Source: Vicinamibacteria bacterium (lineage in GTDB: Bacteria; Acidobacteriota; Vicinamibacteria; Vicinamibacterales; 2-12-FULL-66-21). Taken from it: 6,189 bases of DNA. Under the pieces are notes generated by a model that worked only from the letters and a program-made list of their open reading frames with translations, was not told the origin of the DNA and ran no database searches. The translations under genes were made by a program, and so were the position numbers. Every line of letters begins with the position of its first letter. Position 1 is the stretch's first letter. The stretch is taken from assembly GCA_025937075.1 (NCBI GenBank), contig JAICSD010000273.1:1-6189 (forward strand), given 5' to 3'. Below, piece after piece: positions 1-6,189 of the stretch.

Positions 1-1000
1 CGAACGCCAGCCACGCAATTGCGCCGCCGAGCAGGCCCCCGACGATGCTGAGAAACGCCGCCTCGACGAGGACGGAGAAGACCACGGGAACGCTGCCGAA
101 TCCGAGCGCACGCAGCGTCGCGATTTCACGCGTCCGGCTCGCCACCGCGCTGTACATCGTGTTGACGGCGCCGAACACCGCACCAACCCCCATCAGAATC
201 GCGATGATCCCGCCGATTGTCCGGATGATCCCCTGCAGTGTCTGGGTCTGCGAGGCGTAGTAGTCCTGCGCGCGCATCGGCGTGACGGAAAGCTGCGGGT
301 TCGTGGTCAACGAATCCTTCAACTGCTGGAAATCGCCGGGCGAGGCGAGCCGCGCGTAGACGGACTGGTAGCTGTTCCCGCGCCGGTACGCCGGCTGCAG
401 CACCTTCACGTCGCACCACAGCTCCGACTCCGAAACGGATCCTTCGTCCGCGAAGATGCCCACGAGCTTCCAGGTGCTCTCCCCCCACTTCAGCGTCGTC
501 CCGACGTTGAGGCCGACGAACTGTCTGGCCGCCGCGCGGCCCGCGATCAGCTCGTTCTGCCCGAACTCGAAGTAGCGTCCCTCCACGATCTTGACGTTCT
601 GGTGCACCTTGAAGGCTTCGGGCGTGACACCCCTCAGCGGCACGTTCGCGGCGCTGCCAGATCGCTTCAGCGGGTGATCGACGGCGACGAACAGCTCCGG
701 CGAAGTGATCGGCGTGCCGGAGCTGTCGTGTGCGATACCGGGCGCATCCTGGATGACGCGGACGGCGTCTCCGGCGAGGCCGCTCGTCATCTCCGTGTCG
801 CTGCCGGCGCGGAGGATCAGCACGGTATCCGGATCGCCCGACGACTCCATCGTTGCCTTGACGCCCTCCGCGATCGAGAGGACGGCGACGAAGACTAGGA
901 CGACGCCAGCGATGCCGATGACGGCAACCGCCGAGGAGCCGAAGCGCTCCTTGATGGACCTCAGCGTGACGCCGGTGACGGCAATGGTCTGCGAGAGCAT
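1..1000 (-). CDS. ABC transporter permease, FtsX/MacB family (second permease, C-terminus cut by window edge)
   Basis: This is an inner-membrane permease of the FtsX/MacB type, and 333 residues are visible before the frame runs off the left edge. A hydrophobic segment lies near residues 23-45. A large extracytoplasmic domain follows (about 46-255), then a second membrane segment (about 258-284). The family's conserved cytoplasmic stretch SRTREIATLRALGFG comes at 288-302, followed by a third membrane segment starting near 305. About 50-70 residues, including the last helix, should be missing. The ATG at 1000 is well supported: AGGAG lies at 1007-1011 with 6 nt spacing, and the ATG overlaps the preceding permease stop by one base (TGATG), which suggests translational coupling. 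It differs in sequence from its neighbour permease, so the two probably form a heterodimer driven by the ATPase encoded just before them. By family it could export a small molecule or peptide or extract lipoproteins; the substrate is unknown. Confidence 0.9.
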   Translation of the reverse strand, partial: MLSQTIAVTGVTLRSIKERFGSSAVAVIGIAGVVLVFVAVLSIAEGVKATMESSGDPDTVLILRAGSDTEMTSGLAGDAVRVIQDAPGIAHDSSGTPITSPELFVAVDHPLKRSGSAANVPLRGVTPEAFKVHQNVKIVEGRYFEFGQNELIAGRAAARQFVGLNVGTTLKWGESTWKLVGIFADEGSVSESELWCDVKVLQPAYRRGNSYQSVYARLASPGDFQQLKDSLTTNPQLSVTPMRAQDYYASQTQTLQGIIRTIGGIIAILMGVGAVFGAVNTMYSAVASRTREIATLRALGFGSVPVVFSVLVEAAFLSIVGGLLGGAIAWLAF

Positions 1001-2162
1001 CAGTTTCTCCTCAGGGCGTCGACGATGCGCAGGCGTCCGGCCTGCCAGGCGGGCAGGGCCCCTGCCGCAAGCCCGAGCGCGACGACGAGCAGGCCGCCCA
1101 GCACCATGTCCTTCGGCGGGAAGAAGAACACCGGGAGGAGACCACCGGTCGGATCGCCGACCGCGGTGATGATGCTGTACGAGACGATCAGCCCCAGCGC
1201 GCCCCCGACGATCGCGATCAGGAGCGATTCGAGCAACACCATGCGCAGGATCCGGCCGTCGCCGAAACCGAGCGTCTTGAGCACCGCGAGCTCATTGGTC
1301 CGCTCGCGGATCGCCTGCGCCATGGTGTTGCCCGCGACGAGGAGGATCGTGAACAGCGCCATCGCGACGATCCACATCATGATCTTGCCGATGTCGCCGA
1401 CCTGCTTCGCCCAGTCGGACACGAACGCCTTCTCCGTGTTCGTCTTCGTCTCGGACGGGGAGTTGGCGAACATCGCGTCGATCTTCGCGGCAATCTGCGG
1501 CGCGCGATCGGGATCGTTGATCGTGAAGACGTACCAGTTGAAGCGATCGCGGAAGCCGCTCGCCTCGGGGATCGTCTCCCTCAGATACTGGTAGTTGAAG
1601 AGAAACTGCGTCTTGTCCGCGCCCTTCAGCTTCGAATCGTAGATGGCGTCAATCGTGAATTCCCAGGGACCGCCGTCCGGACGGCGATAGATGGTGCCCT
1701 GCACGGGAATCCGCTGGCCGACCTTCCACCGGTACTTCCTGGCCGTATCGGTCCCGACCATGGCGCCCGTACGGTCGGCGATCCAGGCCTTCTTCTGATC
1801 CTCCGGCACCTCGTATTCCTTCGGATACACGCGGAGCCACGACTCCGGGTCGGTCGCAAACGTCGCGAACTGGTTGCGGATGTCCTGGTAGTAGCCGCCG
1901 AACCAGTTTGCGTGCGCGACTTCCTGCACACCCTCGACCTGCTTGATCTGGCCCTCGTACCTGGCCGGGAGCGGATTGATGATCGACACCTTGTCGATCG
2001 TCATGAGGCGGCCCTGGCCCGCCATGTCGACCCCCATGCTGAACGCCATGCGGATCGCCATGAGCACGCCGAACAGGAGAAAGGCGATGAAGATGGAGAG
2101 GACGGTGAAGATCGTCCGCACCTTCCGGCGCAGCAGGTTGCGCCATACCAGCGGCAGGAACC

Positions 2163-2166
<4 letters not shown>
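1000..2166 (-). CDS. ABC transporter permease, FtsX/MacB family (first permease)
   Basis: A complete 388-residue inner-membrane permease with the FtsX/MacB layout. One helix lies near the N-terminus (about 17-41), followed by a periplasmic domain (about 42-258) and three C-terminal helices (about 259-283, 309-336 and 352-376). The conserved loop RERTNELAVLKTLGFGDGR at 287-305 sits between the second and third helices; in this superfamily that region contacts the ATPase. The C-terminus ends with the family-typical AWQAGRLRIVDALR pattern. The length is normal for a permease without a fused ATPase, so this is a LolC/E- or DevC-like half rather than a MacB fusion. The ATG at 2166 has AGGGAGG at 2174-2180 with 7 nt spacing, and it overlaps the ATPase stop as ATGA. 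The stop overlaps the next permease start. The family is certain, but the transported substrate cannot be inferred. Confidence 0.93.
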
Positions 2167-2858
<692 letters not shown>

Positions 2859-2863
2859 CATTG

Positions 2864-2870
2864 CACCTTT
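2864..2870 (-). promoter_or_regulatory. Ribosome binding site deciding the ATPase start
   Basis: The minus strand reads AAAGGTG here, within AAGAAAGGTG. It lies 5 nt before the ATG at 2858 and 2 nt before the ATG at 2861. It is the only Shine-Dalgarno-like stretch near the conserved N-terminus, which argues against the long in-frame extension that begins at 3014. Confidence 0.6.
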
Positions 2871-2877
2871 CTTGAAT

Positions 2878-2987
2878 GGCGGGAACCCCTGCACCCCGCC
2901 AAGCTCACTTCGCTCCGCTCGCGCTTCGCCGCTCGCTCCGCTCCGTTCGCGCCTGGCCGCCGTAGCGCAAAGCGCGAAGGCGGCTGG
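2878..2987 (-). repeat. Low-complexity GAGCG-rich spacer with two hairpins (candidate dispersed repeat element)
   Basis: This stretch sits between the adaptor stop and the ATPase start. Its minus strand is built of near-repeats of GAGCGGAGCGAGCG type. On the + strand the 11-mer TCGCTCCGCTC occurs exactly at 2910-2920 and again at 2933-2943. At the adaptor-proximal end is an imperfect inverted repeat: 2957-2968 pairs with 2972-2983 (10 of 12 pairs, AAA loop on the + strand) and can extend to 2953-2987 with two G-T pairs. At the ATPase-proximal end, GGCGGG at 2878-2883 pairs with CCCGCC at 2895-2900 across an 11-nt loop containing GGGGTGCAGGGG on the minus strand. No protein function is apparent. 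The composition and flanking hairpins suggest a mobile or dispersed intergenic repeat rather than an operon regulator, but with one copy visible this is inference. Confidence 0.5.
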
Positions 2988-3018
2988 CTCACTCGCGGGG
3001 CTCGTTCGGGCCATGCCA

Positions 3019-4245
3019 TCACTGCACTTTCACCTTGTCGCCGTCCTTGAGGGTTTGCGGCCCGTCGACCACGACGCGCTCGCCGGCGGCGACGCCTGCG
3101 AGCACCTCCACCTGATCGCCGTTCTCGAGACCGACGGAAATCGCCCGCCGCTCCACGCGATCGTCGTGGACCACGAGCACGACGGGGCGTCCGTCGCTCG
3201 TGCGGATCGCCGCCTTCGGCACCGTGAACCGCGCGACGGGCTGTGCCTTGCTCGACGGATCCTCGTCGCGCAGGAACGAGACCTTCACGCCCATGTCGGG
3301 GAGCATTCGCGGATCGAGCTGCTCGAACGCGATCCGCACCTTCACGGTCGCCTTCTGTCGATCCGCCGACGGTATCGTCGTCAGCACGTGCGCGGGAATC
3401 CGCCAGTCCTGATAGGCGTCGAGCACCGCCTCGACCTTCTGTCCGGAACGCACACGATTGATGTAGCTTTCGTTGACGTCCACTTCGATCTCCAGCGACG
3501 TCATGTCGACGATCGTGCAGATGCCGGTACGCGTGAAGCCGCCGCCGGCGGAGACGGGCGAAATCATTTCGCCGGGCTGCGCGTCCTTCGAGATCGCGAC
3601 GCCGCTGAACGGAGCGCGCACCACCATGTCGGCCAGATTCGTCTTCTGCAGGTTGACCTGGCTCGCGGCCACGTTGACCTGCTGCTCCGCGTACGCGATG
3701 CGCGCGCTCAGCGAGTCCACGTCCGCCTGCGCCTGATCGAGCTCGGCCTTTCCGACGACGTTCTCCTTGAGCAACTGCTGGCGCCGGCGAAGCGTCAACT
3801 CGGCTTCGCGCAGGCGCGCCATGTCTTCGGCGGCGCTCTTCTGCGCGGCCGAGAGCTGCGCCTCCGCATACGCGAGCGCGGCGCGCGCCTGCGTGTCATC
3901 GAGGTGGGCGAGCACCTGGCCCTGTTTCACCGGATGGCCTTCTTCCACGAGGACGTCGACGACCTTTCCGGTGACCTTCGACGAGACGGTCGCGCGCCGG
4001 CGCGCCGTCACGTAGCCGGACGCATTCAGGACGGAGCCCGGCGCCGACGGTCCGCCGGCACGCGCGGCCACGGGCGCGACCTTGACCGGCTCCGCCTGCA
4101 GCTTTGCCGTCCACAGCCATGCGCCGCCCGCCGCGAGGAGGAGCAGCACGAGTACCGTCACGATAACGCTCGTCCGGCCCCGGCGCCCGCCGCGCTCCTC
4201 CTGCGGAATGCGCAAGGCCGACAGATCCTTCGAAAGATCGACCAT
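3019..4245 (-). CDS. Periplasmic adaptor (membrane fusion protein), HlyD/MacA/DevB-like
   Basis: A 408-residue periplasmic adaptor anchored in the inner membrane. After a charged cytoplasmic N-terminus there is one hydrophobic helix (about 26-46) with no lipobox, so it is an uncleaved anchor rather than a lipoprotein. A split lipoyl-like domain follows: VSSKVTGKVVDVLVEEGHPV (88-107) and its second half VVRAPFSGVAISKDAQPGE (208-226). Between the halves is an alpha-helical hairpin (about 119-203), rich in Ala, Gln, Leu and charged residues, long enough to be a coiled coil that could reach an outer-membrane channel. A beta-barrel domain (about 248-325) and a membrane-proximal domain (about 340-408) complete the usual adaptor order. 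It precedes the ATPase and the two permeases and presumably couples them to an exit channel. The ATG at 4245 is the only start that leaves the anchor intact, but no clear Shine-Dalgarno precedes it. An RND-pump adaptor is the alternative by sequence alone; the ABC context argues against that. Confidence 0.93.
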   Translation of the reverse strand: MVDLSKDLSALRIPQEERGGRRGRTSVIVTVLVLLLLAAGGAWLWTAKLQAEPVKVAPVAARAGGPSAPGSVLNASGYVTARRRATVSSKVTGKVVDVLVEEGHPVKQGQVLAHLDDTQARAALAYAEAQLSAAQKSAAEDMARLREAELTLRRRQQLLKENVVGKAELDQAQADVDSLSARIAYAEQQVNVAASQVNLQKTNLADMVVRAPFSGVAISKDAQPGEMISPVSAGGGFTRTGICTIVDMTSLEIEVDVNESYINRVRSGQKVEAVLDAYQDWRIPAHVLTTIPSADRQKATVKVRIAFEQLDPRMLPDMGVKVSFLRDEDPSSKAQPVARFTVPKAAIRTSDGRPVVLVVHDDRVERRAISVGLENGDQVEVLAGVAAGERVVVDGPQTLKDGDKVKVQ

Positions 4246-4305
4246 GAATGATGAAGATGGCTGAACCGGACAGGGGGACGTCCTGCCGATGATCCCGGTC
4301 CGTTC

Positions 4306-4311
4306 AGTATA
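4306..4311 (-). promoter_or_regulatory. Possible -10 element ahead of the adaptor gene
   Basis: The minus strand reads TATACT, one mismatch from the sigma70 consensus, inside a locally A/T-richer patch (4306-4319) that stands out in otherwise G+C-rich DNA. A start about 7 nt downstream would give a leader of roughly 50-55 nt before the ATG at 4245. No good -35 is seen at 16-18 nt; the best partial match, TTCACG at 4332-4337, is at 20 nt spacing. The call rests mainly on the hexamer and its position. Confidence 0.3.
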
Positions 4312-4379
4312 GACAATACGGAGCGGCCGCGCGTGAAGGTCGCGCCGTTCGGTGGATGGCGGCTCTGAAGCGGCGAATG

Positions 4380-4415
4380 GCGGTAAACCTACCGCGCCGT
4401 CCGCGTTGTCCGCGG
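4380..4415 (-). terminator. Two tandem hairpins downstream of subunit IV (weak terminator candidate)
   Basis: Immediately after the TAA stop, the minus strand has CCGCG-GACAA-CGCGG (4401-4415, 5-bp perfect stem). This is followed by GCGGTA-GGTT-TACCGC (4380-4395, 6-bp perfect stem with a 4-nt loop). Neither is followed by a run of T, so they are not classical intrinsic terminators. They may stabilise the 3' end or simply be chance pairings in G+C-rich DNA. Confidence 0.3.
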
Positions 4416-4417
4416 CC

Positions 4418-4717
4418 TTACTTCCAGGTACCTGGGACCCACCCCCGGCTCATGTAGTCGGTCATCGTGATGCCGAAGAGAATCAACAGCCAGAAGAAGC
4501 CCGATCCCGCGACGACCCAGGTCAGGCGCGTGCCCCACCGGACGTGCATGAAGAAGAGGATGACGAGCAGCGCCTTGGTGCCGGCGATCGCGATCATGAC
4601 GACGTTGTTCAAGGCCCCGAGATCGATTTCGGCGGCGACGACCGTCAGGCCCGTCCCGAAGATCAGCGCGATGAAGACGATGTAGTAGAGGCTCTTGGGC
4701 GCGACGTGACCAGACAT
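4418..4717 (-). CDS. ctaF: Cytochrome c oxidase subunit IV, bacterial caa3/aa3 type
   Basis: A 99-residue, three-helix membrane protein (helices about 10-28, 36-58 and 66-87). The second helix carries the family hallmark KALLVILFFMHVRW (48-61), and the third is followed by FGITMTDYMSRGW (81-93), both characteristic of the bacterial subunit IV family. The length is normal. In related oxidases this small subunit is non-catalytic and thought to assist assembly or stability of subunits I and III. It starts 3 nt after the subunit III stop, with AAGGG about 7 nt before the ATG, so it should be co-translated with the oxidase core. It is the last gene of the oxidase set; hairpins and a non-coding gap follow. 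The symbol follows Bacillus-style naming and is by analogy. Confidence 0.9.
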   Translation of the reverse strand: MSGHVAPKSLYYIVFIALIFGTGLTVVAAEIDLGALNNVVMIAIAGTKALLVILFFMHVRWGTRLTWVVAGSGFFWLLILFGITMTDYMSRGWVPGTWK

Positions 4718-4720
4718 GTA

Positions 4721-5429
4721 TCAGCCCTTGAAGTGGCCGCCGATCAGATAGAGCAGCGGGAACAGGAAAATCCAGACGATGTCGACGAAGTGCCAGTAGA
4801 GCCCGGCGACCTCGACGGGCGTGTAGTACTCCTCGTCGAAGGTGCGCCGCCAGGCCATGATCGCGATCACCGTCATGATGCCGATGCCGATGATCATGTG
4901 CAGTGCGTGAAGCCCCGTCATCGCAAAGTACAGCGAATAGAACTGCTCGGCGGCTTTCGGGTAATGGCCGTCCCAGTGGAAGTACGGGCCCGGTACGTGG
5001 TGGTGCAGGAACTTGTCGTAGTACTCAATGCCCTTGATGCCCAGGAATACGAGGCCGAAGGCCATCGTGATGAGCAAAAACGCCAGCTGGGTTCCGCGGC
5101 TCTGGCTGGTCTGCGCAGCCCTGACCGCCAGCGCCATCGTGAGCGAGCTGCAGATGAGGACCGCGGTGTTCGTCGTTCCCCAGAAGCGGCTCAACTCGAA
5201 GCTGGCTTCCTGGAATCCGGCGGGCGAGAGATGGCGGTACACGATGTACACCATGAACAGGCCGCCGAAGAACATGATTTCGGTGACGAGGAAGACCCAC
5301 ATGCCGAGGCTCGAGGCCTCGGCCTGCTGTCCCATCGTGTCGAAATGGTGCTGCAGCTTCGGGTGATGGACCGCCGTATCGGCGTGCGGCGCAGGATGAA
5401 TAGCGACCGGGCTCGGCTGCAAGTGTCCG

Positions 5430-5437
<8 letters not shown>
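4721..5437 (-). CDS. ctaE: Cytochrome c oxidase subunit III
   Basis: A 238-residue core subunit of the heme-copper oxidase with five predicted helices (about 44-66, 91-110, 117-137, 166-194 and 212-235). This is the short bacterial form that lacks the first two helices of the seven-helix mitochondrial-type protein. Conserved stretches include [17 protein letters not shown] (45-61), [12 protein letters not shown] (87-98), KGIEYY (135-140), [12 protein letters not shown] (173-184) and [16 protein letters not shown] (212-227). The subunit holds no redox centre and in the family supports stability and proton uptake by subunit I. The N-terminal 32 residues are polar with seven histidines. The start is a TTG at 5437: GGGAGGT lies at 5443-5449 with 5 nt spacing, and the gene overlaps the subunit I end by 8 nt. 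The first in-frame ATG, at codon 35, lies within the conserved region and lacks support. A second TTG at 5422 is a weaker alternative. Confidence 0.94.

Positions 5438-6189
<752 letters not shown>

Larger units (their letters stand above)
4246..4417. other. Non-coding gap between oxidase genes and exporter genes
   Basis: These 172 bp separate the subunit IV stop from the adaptor start. I find no convincing gene. The half next to the oxidase genes holds two small hairpins, and the half next to the adaptor holds a -10-like hexamer; both are listed separately. The gap probably divides two transcription units. Confidence 0.6.

Noticed and set aside
1025..1594. Open frame on the + strand opposite the first permease
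   Set aside because: It has no motif and no plausible ribosome site, and it lies fully antisense to a conserved permease.
2878..2987. CRISPR array or tandem satellite reading of the GAGCG-rich spacer
   Set aside because: There is no regular repeat-spacer periodicity. Only two exact copies of an 11-mer are present, with irregular near-repeats between them.
4323..4330. GCGGCCGC palindrome in the gap before the adaptor gene
   Set aside because: An 8-bp G+C-only palindrome is expected by chance in DNA of this composition, and nothing around it suggests an operator.

Overview
The window is G+C-rich bacterial DNA in which every credible gene lies on the minus strand, so it reads from right to left. 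It holds two functional blocks. The taxon cannot be fixed from sequence alone. The G+C-rich coding style, the compact aa3/caa3-type oxidase cluster and a GAGCG-type low-complexity spacer would fit an aerobic Acidobacteriota-like (for example Vicinamibacteria) soil or sediment organism. That placement is an inference.

Block 1 (6189 to 4418) is the distal part of a heme-copper cytochrome c oxidase operon. It contains the C-terminal two fifths or so of subunit I (its start is outside the window), a complete five-helix subunit III and a complete small subunit IV. The genes are tightly packed: subunit III starts at a TTG inside the end of subunit I, and subunit IV starts 3 nt after the subunit III stop. 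Together they encode the terminal respiratory complex that reduces O2 to water and conserves proton-motive force. Subunit II and any cytochrome c partner would lie upstream, outside the window.

A 172-bp non-coding gap (4246-4417) holds two short perfect hairpins just after the oxidase genes and a weak -10-like element ahead of the next block.

Block 2 (4245 to 1) is an ABC-type tripartite export or lipoprotein-translocation system of the MacAB/DevBCA/LolCDE superfamily. It comprises a membrane-anchored periplasmic adaptor, a 160-bp spacer, an ATPase, and two different FtsX-type permeases. The last permease is cut by the left edge. The ATPase and both permeases overlap at stop/start junctions (ATGA, TGATG), so they are probably translated as a coupled set. 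The ATPase should drive a permease heterodimer, and the adaptor would connect it to an outer-membrane exit or a periplasmic partner. No outer-membrane channel gene is visible, and the substrate cannot be told.

The least ordinary piece of DNA is the spacer between the adaptor and ATPase genes (about 2878-2987). It has GAGCG-rich near-repeats flanked by two hairpins, and it happens to keep an open frame into the ATPase gene. It looks like a dispersed repeat element inserted in the operon. I saw no convincing evidence of a new biological system: the genes belong to known families in a normal arrangement.
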